A DNA stretch of 64,000 nt from Bacillus sp. X1(2014) (GCF_007678255.1 NZ_VEED01000007.1:1-64000), one strand, 5' to 3'. Positions 43,135-53,333 are shown, counted from the first letter of the stretch. Numbers and translations are program-made. Notes: generated by a model not told the origin, from the letters alone.

Positions 43135-43623
43135 CTAACACAAAACGATAATTCTATAAGGTGTGGTTTGGGCGGGGATACTTTTTGTGGCTGGTCCATA
43201 AATGACAATAAGATCTCTGTTCGCAGGGTTTTTTGTAAAGGGCTGCCCATTTGTTAAAAGTATTTGGGTATATGGAGATATATTTAATCGTAACCGTCCA
43301 TCACTACTCTCCAATTCACTATTAAAATAATCTACTTTTACATTCTGATATGGGCTATCTTTTACCATGACAAGTGCTGGATATTGTGGAGGGTAAATAA
43401 GTAGTGCAGGTGCATTTCCGTCATAATAACCAGTCAAGCGATCTCCTACTGCCACCATTACATGGTCAACAAAATAAGTCGATGGTGAGACCACGAAATT
43501 TACTATTGCTCCCGTACCGTTTTCTACAGTTATTAATTTATTACAGCCTTCTCCTGCACCATTTTGTCCTACAAGGTCAGTAATCATGGTGATAGTTCCA
43601 TGAAATGAAAAAAATTTTGTCAT
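43135..43623 (-). CDS. Hypothetical protein, beta-rich
   Basis: 162 residues, not assigned to a family. The sequence is rich in short beta-strand stretches with many Tyr, Asn, Val and Pro, contains two cysteines (residue 27 and the very last residue) and has no signal peptide. It lies 39 bases after the VCBS-type gene with ATG after GTAGGAGGTAAAAGG. A spore-coat or exosporium role is possible given the cluster, but not shown. Confidence 0.7.
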   Translation of the reverse strand: MTKFFSFHGTITMITDLVGQNGAGEGCNKLITVENGTGAIVNFVVSPSTYFVDHVMVAVGDRLTGYYDGNAPALLIYPPQYPALVMVKDSPYQNVKVDYFNSELESSDGRLRLNISPYTQILLTNGQPFTKNPANRDLIVIYGPATKSIPAQTTPYRIIVLC

Positions 43624-43662
43624 CCTTTTACCTCCTACGATAATATTAATAACTGCCCCACA

Positions 43663-44424
43663 CTAATAGGTACTGCTTAACTTTGTTCCAAAAATCTCTA
43701 CTGCCAATGATGTGGATATAAATTGAGTTCCATTCCATGTTAAAAGGTTTTCGACATAACCTAATGTATCCGCATTAGACGTACCAATAATCCGTTGAAG
43801 AACAAGTAAATCATAACTTAGGCTTTTTAAATTTGTAACAATGGGATATACTGCTGTTGCAGCAAGAACTTCGCCTTTGACTGGCTGTTTTATTTTGCCA
43901 TTTTCATCATAAAGCTCAGATAGATAATCATACCCCTTGTAACTAATGTCTAGTGTGAAAAGCAAATCTAATGAAGGGCTTCCTACAGTTACTTTATAAA
44001 AGTCCTCATAATTGACTTTAAAGGTATAACTTTTATTATATTTTTCAACATCAAACAATAGGTGGGGGATATTATTTCTGAGGGAGTAAATATAGAAAAT
44101 ACCGTATCCTCCGCTTCCACCAGTTTCAATACTTACCAAAATATCCAATACATTATCATTAGAAAAATCCCCCAGAAAGAGCTGAGCATTGTATCCAGCA
44201 TTATGTTGAAGATTAATAGTTGAAATCCGTTTCGAACGCCCATCTTGAATGATGAGTGTAATTTGATCAGCGAAGATTTCAGTTTCACCGTTTTTTCTTC
44301 CATATAGATAGACGTAATCCACTATACCGTCACCTGTAACATCACCTTGCCTCATATCAAGCAACACAATGTTTCCAGAATAAGTATCATGACCATAGGT
44401 TTGTGCTTGAAATTGCCTGTACAA
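43663..44424 (-). CDS. VCBS/FG-GAP-like repeat protein
   Basis: 253 residues. DMRQGDVTGDGIVDYVYLYG (about 23-42) and LGDFSNDNVLDILVSIETGG (about 80-99) are calcium-binding-like FG-GAP/VCBS repeats of a beta-propeller. There is no signal peptide, unusual for such a protein unless it is made in the mother cell. The start is probably TTG at 44424, six bases after AGGGGGG; the ATG at 44451 lacks a ribosome binding site. It is the first gene of the three-gene minus-strand cluster. Confidence 0.72.
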   Translation of the reverse strand: MYRQFQAQTYGHDTYSGNIVLLDMRQGDVTGDGIVDYVYLYGRKNGETEIFADQITLIIQDGRSKRISTINLQHNAGYNAQLFLGDFSNDNVLDILVSIETGGSGGYGIFYIYSLRNNIPHLLFDVEKYNKSYTFKVNYEDFYKVTVGSPSLDLLFTLDISYKGYDYLSELYDENGKIKQPVKGEVLAATAVYPIVTNLKSLSYDLLVLQRIIGTSNADTLGYVENLLTWNGTQFISTSLAVEIFGTKLSSTY

Positions 44425-44461
44425 ATAGATCCCCCCTGCAAACATTTGCATTTACTTGATT

Positions 44462-44488
44462 TACCATATGCAGGTAAATGCCTATGTG
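44462..44488 (-). promoter_or_regulatory. Candidate sigma-K-like promoter of the VCBS gene
   Basis: On the minus strand CATATGGTA (44470-44462) fits CATANNNTA. CACA lies upstream at 44488-44485 with a rather short 14-base spacer. The same area contains the inverted repeat TTTACC-N7-GGTAAA (44460-44478). Confidence 0.35.
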
Positions 44489-44614
44489 ACACCAATAGGT
44501 CATGAAAATGATCTGTTTACCGAAAAATAAATACACTTTTACGAAAGTACAAGATGATAGGTAAATGACTTATGAATAGGATGATGTGAGTTTAAATGTA
44601 AAGGAGTGCAATTT

Positions 44615-45085
44615 ATGTATCCTAATTACCTACCTCAGTATTATAACTATCAAAATAGTCAAGAAGATTACTTATATTCAACTCCGTACTATGTGGAGAA
44701 TTATTATCCTTCCCACCCTGGTGACAGACAATTTGGTGGTTTTCAACCCCCGTTTGCACCACCAGGTCAAGGGCCAATGGGAGGACCGCCAACTTCACCA
44801 CCACCGTTTGCACCACCAGGTCAAGGCTCAGAGGCAGGACCACCAACTTCACCACCGCCATCTTTTGTTCCTCAACAACAAGTATCAGCATATGCAGTTG
44901 ACCCAGGCGGTATTAGAGGATGCTTATTCAGATACACCTATGTATGGCTGAGAGGTTTTCAACAATTTTGGTTTTATCCTACCCATGTCGGTCGAAACTC
45001 TGTCTCAGGGTATCGCTGGACTGGATTTAGATGGGTTTATTTTGGAATAGACTTACGACAAATCCAATCGTTTACTTGCTTTTAA
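44615..45085 (+). CDS. Proline-rich repeat protein, possibly spore-surface
   Basis: 156 residues in three parts: a Tyr/Asn-rich N-terminus (MYPNYLPQYYNYQN), two Pro/Gly-rich repeats sharing PPFAPPGQGxxxGPPTSPPP (about 46-90), and an aromatic C-terminal domain (GGIRGCLFRYTYVWLRGFQQ, then FRWVYFGIDLRQIQSFTCF). No signal peptide. Tyr- and Pro-rich low-complexity proteins without export signals are common in spore coats. It is divergent from the VCBS cluster. ATG after AAAGGAGTGCAATTT; a GTG three codons earlier overlaps the ribosome binding site. Confidence 0.75.
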   Translation: MYPNYLPQYYNYQNSQEDYLYSTPYYVENYYPSHPGDRQFGGFQPPFAPPGQGPMGGPPTSPPPFAPPGQGSEAGPPTSPPPSFVPQQQVSAYAVDPGGIRGCLFRYTYVWLRGFQQFWFYPTHVGRNSVSGYRWTGFRWVYFGIDLRQIQSFTCF

Positions 45086-45104
45086 TAAGAAAAAAGGCAC
45101 TCCG

Positions 45105-45137
45105 AAAGAGAGCGGACAACTTTAATCCCCTCTCTTT
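45105..45137 (+). terminator. Probable terminator of the proline-rich protein gene
   Basis: Stem AAAGAGAG / CTCTCTTT with a long loop, followed by TATGGTT. Moderate quality. Confidence 0.45.
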
Positions 45138-45153
45138 TATGGTTGCTTAGTTT

Positions 45154-45951
45154 TCATTCTTTTAGTCTAGGTTTAGCAGGATCACAGTTTGGTTGATCAA
45201 GTTTTGCCGATTCTGCTAATTTCATAAGATAATAACATTCTTCACGGTACATATGATCCGCCATTAAAGGGGCAAAGATTCCTAATGCTTGCTTACTTAG
45301 TCTAAGTTCTTCGATTTCCTGTAGAAAGGTTTGAAATAACTTAATTTCTAACTGGCTGTCTAAGTTCATTTTATCCAAAGCAGGGAAAGAAGCTAAATTG
45401 GTTCTTAAATACCCTGCAAGTTCCACGGATTTTAAGTAGAAATTTTCAAAATTCTTCATAAATGAATTACTTTTTTCTTTAAGTTTCTTTTCTACACCAT
45501 CTAAATTGGTGGAAATTGCTTCTGCATGCCCCGCCGCATCCAATAACCACAATAGGTGATGGTGGAGCTCGTGGTATATAGGTGGGACTTGCCCAGCCTT
45601 TAAGTGTTCTAAAATTCTTAAATACTCCTCTAATTCATTTATCATATGATTTATAAAAGTAGGTGAAAGGTGAATTTTTATTTTTCCAATCAGATGATTT
45701 CTTAATAAACCTAATTTAAATTCCCGTAATTTTATTACCTCGGATTCAGCTTCTTTGGTTAATTCCCCTAGATCTTCGGATTTTGCACGCTCCAGAAGAG
45801 TGTCAAATACTCGAATAAATGTTGATGCCGTTTCAATTTCCTGTTTTTGATTAGGGGATAACGATTCGTATATAAACCTTGAATGATCACCTAATATTTG
45901 GAGCCAGAAACGGTGTTCAAATCTAGCTGTTTTCTCAAAGATATCATTCAT
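45154..45951 (-). CDS. DUF2935 domain protein
   Basis: 265 residues, predicted all-helical. It has the DUF2935 signature near the N-terminus (EHRFWLQILGDHSRFIYESL) and repeated His/Glu positions (ELHHHLLWLLDAAGHAEAIS; MADHMYREECYYLMKLAES) that could bind a di-metal centre. Such proteins are frequent in Bacillus and Clostridia; their function is unknown. ATG after GTGGGAGGAATAAAT. Confidence 0.85.
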   Translation of the reverse strand: MNDIFEKTARFEHRFWLQILGDHSRFIYESLSPNQKQEIETASTFIRVFDTLLERAKSEDLGELTKEAESEVIKLREFKLGLLRNHLIGKIKIHLSPTFINHMINELEEYLRILEHLKAGQVPPIYHELHHHLLWLLDAAGHAEAISTNLDGVEKKLKEKSNSFMKNFENFYLKSVELAGYLRTNLASFPALDKMNLDSQLEIKLFQTFLQEIEELRLSKQALGIFAPLMADHMYREECYYLMKLAESAKLDQPNCDPAKPRLKE

Positions 45952-46014
45952 ATTTATTCCTCCCACTTAGTAATCTACGCACTATTTTGATGTTATTCTT
46001 CTATCCTGCTTCTT

Positions 46015-46140
46015 ATGAACAAAGCTGGGAAAAATAATAAGGTACACAAGCTTGCTGAGAAAAAGTATAAACATCTTCTTACAGGACAAGCATATGATGA
46101 AGTAACTACCTTTTTGCTGAAAGGGATGCTCTTGTTTTGA
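46015..46140 (+). CDS. Possible 41-residue ORF coupled to the EamA gene
   Basis: A short Lys-rich frame (MNKAGKNNKVHKLAEKKYKH at the start) whose TGA overlaps the TTG start of the EamA gene. It has no convincing ribosome binding site, so it may be a leader peptide, a gene remnant or chance. Confidence 0.25.
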   Translation: MNKAGKNNKVHKLAEKKYKHLLTGQAYDEVTTFLLKGMLLF

Positions 46141-47063
46141 CTTATTATAAATCGAAGTTAACGGCCTCGTTGTATGCGACTATGTCGATTAGTTTTTGGG
46201 GAGTTTCCTTTGTATCGACGAAGGCTGTGCTAGGTAAATTGGATCCATATTCGTTACTTGTTGTGCGGTTTGGGATTGGATCCTTATTTTTGCTTTTGCT
46301 ATTACTTTTGCAGCGTAAGCGGTTACTCGTCTCCTTTACATATTTCCCACATTTAATGATCCTCGGCATCCTTGGGGTATTTGTTCATCAAATCCTTCAA
46401 GCGACAGCTTTGTTGACGATTAACGCTTCTTCTGCTGGTTGGCTCATATCATTTTCACCCATCTTTACTGTTTTCCTTTCCATTCTCTTTTTACATGAAA
46501 GGTTAAATTTATCCAAGGCAATTGGAATGGCTCTAGCGATCACTGGGGTCCTAATTGTCACTACAACCAGAAGTGGTCAATCCTTTCAGTTTTCTATTAA
46601 TATTGGCTTCCTTCTCATGATGTTAAGTACGTTAAATTTGGCGGTTTATTCAGTGCTTTTAAGAAGCTTAAAGATTCCATATTCTCCACTCTTAATCACG
46701 TTTTATATGAGTTTAATAGGTTTGATTCTAACCACACCTTTTATTATTAGAAATAAAGGTTGGGAATCACTTTCCCTTCTGAACTATTCCGAGTGGGCCC
46801 ATTTGTTGTTTCTTGGGGTTTTTGTTTCGGGAATTGCTTATTGGTACTGGGGAAAAGCACTTGAGGTGTTAGAGGCTTCAAAGGTTTCAATGTTTCTATA
46901 TATGGAACCTGTCGCAACATTGGTTGCTGCGGTATTGCTTCTAGATGAAAAAGTTTTTCTCATAAGTGTTGCTGGGGGAATCATAATTATTATTGGAGTG
47001 ATTATTGTTAACGGTCAGCTTATGCCTATGTTGGTCAACCTCTTCAAGAAAAAACGACGGTAG
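46137..47063 (+). CDS. EamA/DMT-family transporter
   Basis: 308 residues with 10 membrane segments in two EamA halves (about 10-140 and 155-290), as in RhaT/YdcZ-type drug/metabolite carriers. First-half motif SFWGVSFVSTKAVL; second-half motif YMEPVATLVAAVLLLDEKV. The substrate is unknown. Because cysteine dioxygenase follows 12 bases later, export or import of a sulfur compound is possible (inference). The start is TTG, overlapping the stop of a short upstream frame. Confidence 0.87.
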   Translation: MTYYKSKLTASLYATMSISFWGVSFVSTKAVLGKLDPYSLLVVRFGIGSLFLLLLLLLQRKRLLVSFTYFPHLMILGILGVFVHQILQATALLTINASSAGWLISFSPIFTVFLSILFLHERLNLSKAIGMALAITGVLIVTTTRSGQSFQFSINIGFLLMMLSTLNLAVYSVLLRSLKIPYSPLLITFYMSLIGLILTTPFIIRNKGWESLSLLNYSEWAHLLFLGVFVSGIAYWYWGKALEVLEASKVSMFLYMEPVATLVAAVLLLDEKVFLISVAGGIIIIIGVIIVNGQLMPMLVNLFKKKRR

Positions 47064-47075
47064 GAGGACAGCTTT

Positions 47076-47639
47076 ATGACTTTGACAATGAAGCTACAGA
47101 ATGTTTTGGGGACTTTAAAAAGTCCAACTAAAGTCGAGTTAAAAGCCGCTCTACTAAAACTGGGTCTCACACTAGATGATCTTGCTCTCTTACCAGAACC
47201 ATCTCCTGGAAAGCCGTACAACCGGAAGCTACTTTTTAAAAATGAAGAAGTTGAACTGCTTGCCATGAATTGGTCAGAGTTGGAGTGTGCCCCCCATGAT
47301 CATGGAAATTCCCACGGCTGGATACAAGTCCTTGCCGGCACTTCCATTAATTCTGTTTTTGAGGTAAATGGAGATGGCCTGCCTAACGAATTGTTTCATG
47401 AAATCCATCATAAAGGAAAATATTTTTATGCCCCGAAAAAGGGCATCCATAAAATGAAAGCTTCCAATAATACGGATATGGTTACTCTCCATCTGTATTC
47501 CCCTCCCATCACCGGAATGATGGTCTACGACCTGCAAAAATGTGCTGCATGTGTTGTATCAGATGATTGTGGAGCATGGTGGCCAGATGAACAATATCAG
47601 AAAGTGAAGGAAATACAACTTAGGAAGGTTAGCTATTAG
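47076..47639 (+). CDS. Cysteine dioxygenase type I
   Basis: A cupin-fold non-heme iron enzyme of 187 residues that oxidises L-cysteine to cysteine sulfinate. The iron ligands are the two histidines of APHDHGNSHGWIQVLAG (about 71-87) and a later histidine in VTLHLYSPPITGM (about 137-149), fitting the CDO pattern. It is a probable operon with the EamA carrier. ATG after GGAGGACAGCTTT. Confidence 0.9.
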   Translation: MTLTMKLQNVLGTLKSPTKVELKAALLKLGLTLDDLALLPEPSPGKPYNRKLLFKNEEVELLAMNWSELECAPHDHGNSHGWIQVLAGTSINSVFEVNGDGLPNELFHEIHHKGKYFYAPKKGIHKMKASNNTDMVTLHLYSPPITGMMVYDLQKCAACVVSDDCGAWWPDEQYQKVKEIQLRKVSY

Positions 47640-47651
47640 CCTTTGAGGAAA

Positions 47652-47689
47652 AAAGGGAGACCAATGTTCATTTACATTGGTCTCCCTTT
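47652..47689. terminator. Bidirectional terminator, cysteine dioxygenase / glgA
   Basis: Perfect 16-bp stem AAAGGGAGACCAATGT and complement around a 6-base loop. It ends both convergent transcripts and leaves no room for glgP after glgA. Confidence 0.93.
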
Positions 47690-47698
47690 CGTTTCATA

Positions 47699-49138
47699 TT
47701 ATTTTGAGTCTGCCAGTAAGTCCTCATAAATTTCGTTATATTCCTTAGCCGATTGTAACCAACTGTAATCTTGACTCATTGCTTTTTGTACTAAGTTAAT
47801 CCAGTTCTCTTTTTGATGATAAAAATAAATGGCTCTTTTAATGGTATGGAGCATATCATGCGCGTTAAAATTTCTAAAGGTGAAGCCGTTCCCATTACCT
47901 GTAAATTCATTATAAGAATGGACTGTATCATTTAGGCCGCCCGTTTCTCTAACAATAGGGATTGTTCCGTACTGCAAGGCAATTAGCTGCCCTAATCCAC
48001 AAGGTTCAAACTGAGAAGGCATTAAGAATAAATCGGCTCCAGCATAAATTTGGTGTGCCAGTGATTCATTAAAGCCTATGTATACTCTAACTTTATCCGG
48101 ATATTCATGTACCATTTGCTTTAAGAAGTTTTCATATGTAGGGTCGCCAGAACCAAGAACAATGAATTGAATATCTTCCTGAATCATACTTTGAAATACA
48201 TGGAGCAATAAGTCTAAGCCTTTTTGACTTGTTAAGCGTGTGACCATGGCAATGATTGGCGTATTTTCTTTTTCAGGCAGTCCAAAATATTGCTGCAATT
48301 CTTGTTTATTTTCCACTTTCCCTTCTAGTGAATCGAGATCAAAAGGAACCGCAATATCACGGTCTGTTTTAGGATTATAGGCCGTATCATCAATACCATT
48401 TACAATTCCGATTAACTTATGACGATATTTCCGTAAAAGTCCATCAAGTCTTTCGCCAAAATAGGGATTTTGAATTTCCTCTTTATAGGTTGGGCTGACA
48501 GTGGTTACAATATCAGATGCAATGATACCGCCCTTCATAAAGCTAATATTTCCATAAAACTCAAGTTGTTCACTGTTAAAATATTGATGCCCTAAACCTA
48601 ACTGCTCACTCATTACCTCATATGGAAAAATCCCTTGAAATTGTAAATTGTGAATCGTAAATACTGTTTTAATATCCTTATATATTGGAATATGTCGATA
48701 ATGGGCATCTAATACAAAATTCACCATTCCTGTATGCCAGTCATGACAATGGATTACATCAGGAATAAAATCCAGATGTGGAATACACTCTAGAACTGCC
48801 TTTGAGAAAAAAGAGAATCGCTCCCCATCATCATAATGCCCATATAAGGAATCACGATAAAAATAATATTCGTTATCAATTAGATGATAGGTAATTCCTT
48901 CATGTTCTGCAGTAAGGATACCGCAGTATTGACTGCGAAATCCTACCTGTACATTTATCGCTTGTTGAAATTGAAATAAACTTTTAAGTTTTTCAGGAAT
49001 TAAACTATAATTTGGTAAAATAACACGTACTTCAGTCCCTAACTTTTTTAACGCCTTAGGAAGTGCACCCGCTACATCAGCAAGGCCTCCTGTTTTGACA
49101 AACGGGACACACTCGGATACTGCAAATAAAACTTTCAC
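47699..49138 (-). CDS. glgA: Glycogen synthase
   Basis: A GT5 enzyme of 479 residues that adds glucose from ADP-glucose to alpha-1,4-glucan. It has the N-terminal [20 protein letters not shown] (the KTGGL ADP-glucose loop, about 8-27) and the C-terminal [20 protein letters not shown] block (about 376-395). It is the last gene of glgBCDA. The start is GTG, 6 bases after the glgD stop, with AAGGGG lying further upstream. Confidence 0.97.
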   Translation of the reverse strand: MKVLFAVSECVPFVKTGGLADVAGALPKALKKLGTEVRVILPNYSLIPEKLKSLFQFQQAINVQVGFRSQYCGILTAEHEGITYHLIDNEYYFYRDSLYGHYDDGERFSFFSKAVLECIPHLDFIPDVIHCHDWHTGMVNFVLDAHYRHIPIYKDIKTVFTIHNLQFQGIFPYEVMSEQLGLGHQYFNSEQLEFYGNISFMKGGIIASDIVTTVSPTYKEEIQNPYFGERLDGLLRKYRHKLIGIVNGIDDTAYNPKTDRDIAVPFDLDSLEGKVENKQELQQYFGLPEKENTPIIAMVTRLTSQKGLDLLLHVFQSMIQEDIQFIVLGSGDPTYENFLKQMVHEYPDKVRVYIGFNESLAHQIYAGADLFLMPSQFEPCGLGQLIALQYGTIPIVRETGGLNDTVHSYNEFTGNGNGFTFRNFNAHDMLHTIKRAIYFYHQKENWINLVQKAMSQDYSWLQSAKEYNEIYEDLLADSK

Positions 49139-49144
49139 TTTTTC

Positions 49145-50161
49145 TCAACGCCCCTTTTGAACTGTTCCCTTTTCTACTAGATAAGGTGTCTCTCTACTTC
49201 CTACCAGCTGTACACCATTATCAATTTTGACATCCTTATCCAATATTACACCATCTAGGATACAATTCTCACCTATTTGACACTTCTGCATAATAATAGA
49301 ATTACGAATCACAGCTCCTTTTCCAACTTTAACCGAACGGAAAAGAATACTATTTTCTACTTCGCCTTGAATAATACATCCATTTGCGATCATGGAGTTC
49401 GTAACCTTTGCGGCATTTTTATATTGTGTTGGCGGCTCATCTTTTACCTTTGTAAAGATTGGCTCATTCTTCGTAAAAACCTGCTTCCATACGGTTGGCT
49501 GCAGCAAATCCAAACTATTTTGATAATAGCTTTGGAGAGAGTCAATTATAGTAATATAGCCAGCCCATTCATACATATTAATTTTAAATTTATGGCGTTT
49601 ATCATGCACAACATCAAAAATCGTGTAATATCCTTGATTTTTGTATTGTTCAAACAGAGAGAGTAATAAACTTTTGTCCAGAATATATGTTTGCAGCGAT
49701 TGCCCATTATGAAACACCTCGGTAATATCCGCTTCTGTTTCAATATGGTGATCTAATATTTTACAAAAATCAATGGTTCCGATTGTATTGCAATTTGTAA
49801 TCACTACGTATTTTTGCTTACTGCGTAAGAAATACGTAGTATTTTTTGCAAAATGGGCAAAAGAACCAAATCGCTCGATTCTGGAAGTGCCCTCAGGGGA
49901 AAAGATAAACAGACCATCACGCTTTCTGTCCAAGTCCCATTGTTTGCCTGATCCTAAATGATCTATCAGCGACCGAACTTCTTTTCCAGTGAAAATAGCC
50001 ACATTGGTAATTCCCGAGTTCACCATATTTGATAACATAAAATCGACTAATCGATATCGACCGGCAAACGGTAGAGATGCTAAAGAACGATGAGCAGTTA
50101 ATTTTTTAAACGTGTCAAACTCATTCGTTGCATTAATAATTCCAAGCATTGAACACGGCAT
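49145..50161 (-). CDS. glgD: Glucose-1-phosphate adenylyltransferase, GlgD subunit
   Basis: 338 residues. An ADP-glucose pyrophosphorylase homologue that works as the regulatory partner of GlgC in Bacillus. The N-terminus (MLGIINATNEFDTFKKLTAH) lacks the GGxGxRL catalytic loop present in GlgC, as usual for GlgD. The C-terminal left-handed beta-helix repeats are visible (GCIIQGEVENSILFRSVKVG). ATG after AAGGAAGGGCGATTCT. Confidence 0.95.
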   Translation of the reverse strand: MPCSMLGIINATNEFDTFKKLTAHRSLASLPFAGRYRLVDFMLSNMVNSGITNVAIFTGKEVRSLIDHLGSGKQWDLDRKRDGLFIFSPEGTSRIERFGSFAHFAKNTTYFLRSKQKYVVITNCNTIGTIDFCKILDHHIETEADITEVFHNGQSLQTYILDKSLLLSLFEQYKNQGYYTIFDVVHDKRHKFKINMYEWAGYITIIDSLQSYYQNSLDLLQPTVWKQVFTKNEPIFTKVKDEPPTQYKNAAKVTNSMIANGCIIQGEVENSILFRSVKVGKGAVIRNSIIMQKCQIGENCILDGVILDKDVKIDNGVQLVGSRETPYLVEKGTVQKGR

Positions 50162-50192
50162 AGAATCGCCCTTCCTTTTCTGTGGTTTTTAA

Positions 50193-51323
50193 CTAATCTT
50201 CATCCGCATACAATATGACGGCATCATTGTTCTTTGATGGGCGAATAACGGCGTTGTCCTCCACTGTCATTCCTGGAGCGATAATGGCGCGTTCAATCAC
50301 CGCATTTTTTCCAACATGAGCATTTGGCATGATTACTGAATCTTGAATCACACTACCTTCCTCAACTGTAACGCCCTGGAACAAAACAGAATGCTTTATT
50401 GTCCCTTCTACAATACAGCCCTCATTAATTAATGACTCTTCAATGTGAGCGGTCGGAGCAATATATTGAGGAGGCTGATTTGGATTCACAGAATAAATTC
50501 TCCAAGTCCGGTCATAAAGATCCAAGTCCGTTTCCTCTTTTAATAAATCCATATTGGCTTCCCACAGGCTGCCTACAGTCCCAACATCTTTCCAGTAACC
50601 CTTAAATGGATAAGCCACGACCTTTTTCTTTTCTTCCAGTAATAGAGGAATAATATCCTTGCCAAAATCATTGGATGATTCAGGGTTTTTATTATCCATT
50701 TCTAAAAAGGTTCTTAAAACCGGCCATTTAAAAATGTAAATCCCCATCGATGCTAAGTTACTTTTTGGATCCTTCGGTTTTTCCTCAAATTCAATAATAT
50801 CTAAATCCACATTTGTATTCATAATCCCAAAACGGCTCGCTTCCTCCCAAGGTACCTCAATGACAGAGATGGAAACATCTGCCTCCTTTTCAATATGATA
50901 CGCGAGCATTTTAGAATAATCCATTTTATAAATATGGTCACCTGACAAAATGAGGACGTATTCTGGATTGTATTGTTTTAAATAATTTAAATTTTGATAA
51001 ATCGCGTTGGCAGTACCTTTATACCACCTAAGACCTGCTGTTTCTGAATAGGGAGGCAAGACGGTAACCCCGCCATTATTACGATCTAAATCCCAAGCGC
51101 TTCCTATACCGATATAGGTATGCAATACAAGAGGCAGATATTGAGTTAATACTCCTACTGTATCAATTCCTGAATTTGTACAGTTACTTAATGGAAAATC
51201 AATAATTCGATATTTCCCTCCGAAAGAAACAGCTGGCTTTGCTTTATTTCTTGTTAGTGCACTTAATCGGCTACCTTGACCACCTGCTAGCAGCATAGCT
51301 ACGCACTGTTTTTTCTTTCCCAT
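50193..51323 (-). CDS. glgC: Glucose-1-phosphate adenylyltransferase, GlgC
   Basis: 376 residues; makes ADP-glucose from ATP and glucose-1-phosphate. The nucleotide loop [20 protein letters not shown] (about 11-30) and the [16 protein letters not shown] region (about 123-138) are complete. The C-terminal beta-helix has [19 protein letters not shown]. Its start overlaps the end of glgB by 53 bases, with AAAGGGGAGTATAAGCA as ribosome binding site inside glgB. Confidence 0.97.
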   Translation of the reverse strand: MGKKKQCVAMLLAGGQGSRLSALTRNKAKPAVSFGGKYRIIDFPLSNCTNSGIDTVGVLTQYLPLVLHTYIGIGSAWDLDRNNGGVTVLPPYSETAGLRWYKGTANAIYQNLNYLKQYNPEYVLILSGDHIYKMDYSKMLAYHIEKEADVSISVIEVPWEEASRFGIMNTNVDLDIIEFEEKPKDPKSNLASMGIYIFKWPVLRTFLEMDNKNPESSNDFGKDIIPLLLEEKKKVVAYPFKGYWKDVGTVGSLWEANMDLLKEETDLDLYDRTWRIYSVNPNQPPQYIAPTAHIEESLINEGCIVEGTIKHSVLFQGVTVEEGSVIQDSVIMPNAHVGKNAVIERAIIAPGMTVEDNAVIRPSKNNDAVILYADED

Positions 51324-53205
51324 TGCTTATACTCCCCTTTCTTATTTTCACTGGTCGTAAGATGGATATACCAAAAGGCGGGATGGTCATTTCTAGATGA
51401 CTTGGCTGGTTGTGAAACGGTTTTTTGACTGATTTGATTTTCTTTTTATTTAATTGCCCAGAACCACCATAGGAAACTGCATCACTATTAAATATTTCAT
51501 GGTAATATGCGTAGGATGGAACCCCGACTTTGTAGTTCTCATATACGACCTCTGTAAAATTACAAACGATAATAAGACGATCGCTTTCTTTTTTTCCTTT
51601 TCTAATAAAAGAAAAAATACTTTGATCTTTATTATCAGCATCAATCCACTCAAATCCTTCATTTGAGTGGTCCAGCTCCCACAATGCTTTCGAACGTTTG
51701 TAAAAGTGCATCAATTCTTTAAAATAATCATGCAATAAACGGTGCATCTCATAATCGTGTAACTCCCAATCTAAATCCTCTAAATCCTTCCATTCAGCAA
51801 ACTGACCAAACTCTCCGCCCATAAATAGGAGTTTTTTACCTGGGTGTGTCATAAGATACCCATATAATAAGCGAAGTTGGGCAAATTTGCGCCAATAATC
51901 ACCTGGCATTTTATTTAACAGTGATTTTTTACCGTGTACAACTTCATCATGTGAGAATGGTAAGATGAAGTTTTCGGAATACGCATACATTAAGGAAAAG
52001 GTTACTTTTTCATGCAAATACTTTCTGTTCTGAGGTTCCGCTTCTATATACTTCAAAATATCGTTCATCCAACCCATATTCCACTTATAGTTAAAGCCTA
52101 AGCCACCTTCATAGACAGGTCCTGTCACAAGCGGCCAATCTGTCGAATCTTCTGCAATCATTAGGAATGTCGGATCATTCTCAAAAACCACTTCATTCAG
52201 CTTTCGTAAGAAGGATACCGCGTATTCATTTTTTTGTGATATACCCCCTGCATTCCAGTACAGCATATTGGCCACTGCATCCACTCGAAATCCATCGATG
52301 TGATAGTATTTCATCCAGAATAAGGCATTAGAAATTAAAAAGCTTTTTACTTCACCTTTCCCCAAATCAAAATTCGCTGTTCCCCATACCTTGTTTTCCC
52401 GTACAAATACATCTTTATATTCATAGGCAGGCCGTCCATCAAACATATACAAACCATGGGCATCTTTGCAAAAATGTCCAGGAACCCAATCAAGAATTAC
52501 TCCAATACCGCTTTGATGGCATTGATCAATAAAGTACATTAAATCGTGTGGACTGCCGTATCGACTTGTCGGGGAATAGTATCCTGTTCCTTGATACCCC
52601 CAAGAACGATCATACGGATGTTCAACGAGCGGCATAATTTCAATATGTGTAAAATGATGCTCAAGCACGTATGGTATTAGTTCAGCTGCTAACTCTCTAT
52701 ATGTATAAAATCTTTCTTCAACCTTTTTTCTCCATGAACCTAAATGAACCTCGTAAATAGCAAGAGGTTCTTCGTAAGCCCTTTTCTTTTTTTTATTTTT
52801 GAACCACTGTTGATCCTTCCAATCATATCCTTCAATATTGTAAATGACAGACGCTGTGTGCGGCCTGAGCTCTGAATAAAAGGCATAGGGATCTGCTTTT
52901 AAGAACTTATTTCCAGCAGCTGTTTCAATTTGATACTTATAGATTTCATTTTCAAGTTGGCCGGGAATAAATATTGACCATATTCCTTCATTATTTACCT
53001 TCGTCATTCCATGATTACTGCCATCCCATTTATTGAAGTTTCCGACAACCTTCACTTCAATAGCATGAGGAGCCCAAACAGAGAAGCGAGTACCCTTTAC
53101 TCCTTTTTGTGTTTCAGGATGTGCACCAAATACTTTGTAGCTCTCGTATAAATTTCCTTCATGAAAAAGGTGTACTTCATAATCTGTAGGATGTGTTAAA
53201 ATCAC
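51271..53205 (-). CDS. glgB: 1,4-alpha-glucan branching enzyme
   Basis: GH13 branching enzyme of about 644 residues: N-terminal CBM48 (about 10-110; [20 protein letters not shown]), TIM barrel with [16 protein letters not shown] (nucleophile Asp, about 290-305), [10 protein letters not shown] (acid/base Glu) and [18 protein letters not shown]. The start is probably GTG at 53205, after AAAGAGGTGAAAAT and in register with B. subtilis GlgB. An ATG seven codons earlier lies ahead of that ribosome binding site. First gene of the operon. Confidence 0.95.
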   Translation of the reverse strand: MILTHPTDYEVHLFHEGNLYESYKVFGAHPETQKGVKGTRFSVWAPHAIEVKVVGNFNKWDGSNHGMTKVNNEGIWSIFIPGQLENEIYKYQIETAAGNKFLKADPYAFYSELRPHTASVIYNIEGYDWKDQQWFKNKKKKRAYEEPLAIYEVHLGSWRKKVEERFYTYRELAAELIPYVLEHHFTHIEIMPLVEHPYDRSWGYQGTGYYSPTSRYGSPHDLMYFIDQCHQSGIGVILDWVPGHFCKDAHGLYMFDGRPAYEYKDVFVRENKVWGTANFDLGKGEVKSFLISNALFWMKYYHIDGFRVDAVANMLYWNAGGISQKNEYAVSFLRKLNEVVFENDPTFLMIAEDSTDWPLVTGPVYEGGLGFNYKWNMGWMNDILKYIEAEPQNRKYLHEKVTFSLMYAYSENFILPFSHDEVVHGKKSLLNKMPGDYWRKFAQLRLLYGYLMTHPGKKLLFMGGEFGQFAEWKDLEDLDWELHDYEMHRLLHDYFKELMHFYKRSKALWELDHSNEGFEWIDADNKDQSIFSFIRKGKKESDRLIIVCNFTEVVYENYKVGVPSYAYYHEIFNSDAVSYGGSGQLNKKKIKSVKKPFHNQPSHLEMTIPPFGISILRPVKIRKGSISNGKEKTVRSYAASRWSR

Positions 53206-53305
53206 ATTTTCACCTCTTTCTTTCATTGTGCCGGTTGGCTCTCTTGTAGTTTTTCATAAATAAATTGTTTAATGCATAACAAATAGAGTTACTAAAAAGT
53301 GAAAA

Positions 53306-53327
53306 CGACTCCGAAAAACCAGAGTCG
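53306..53327 (-). terminator. Terminator of the 88-residue gene
   Basis: Stem CGACTC / GAGTCG with a 10-base loop. The minus strand continues TTTTCACTTTTT. Confidence 0.65.
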
Positions 53328-53333
53328 CCTATA

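Noticed and set aside
44622..44951. Other-frame ORFs over the proline-rich gene
   Set aside because: They arise from the repetitive CCA/GGT-rich sequence; only the frame starting at 44615 has a ribosome binding site.
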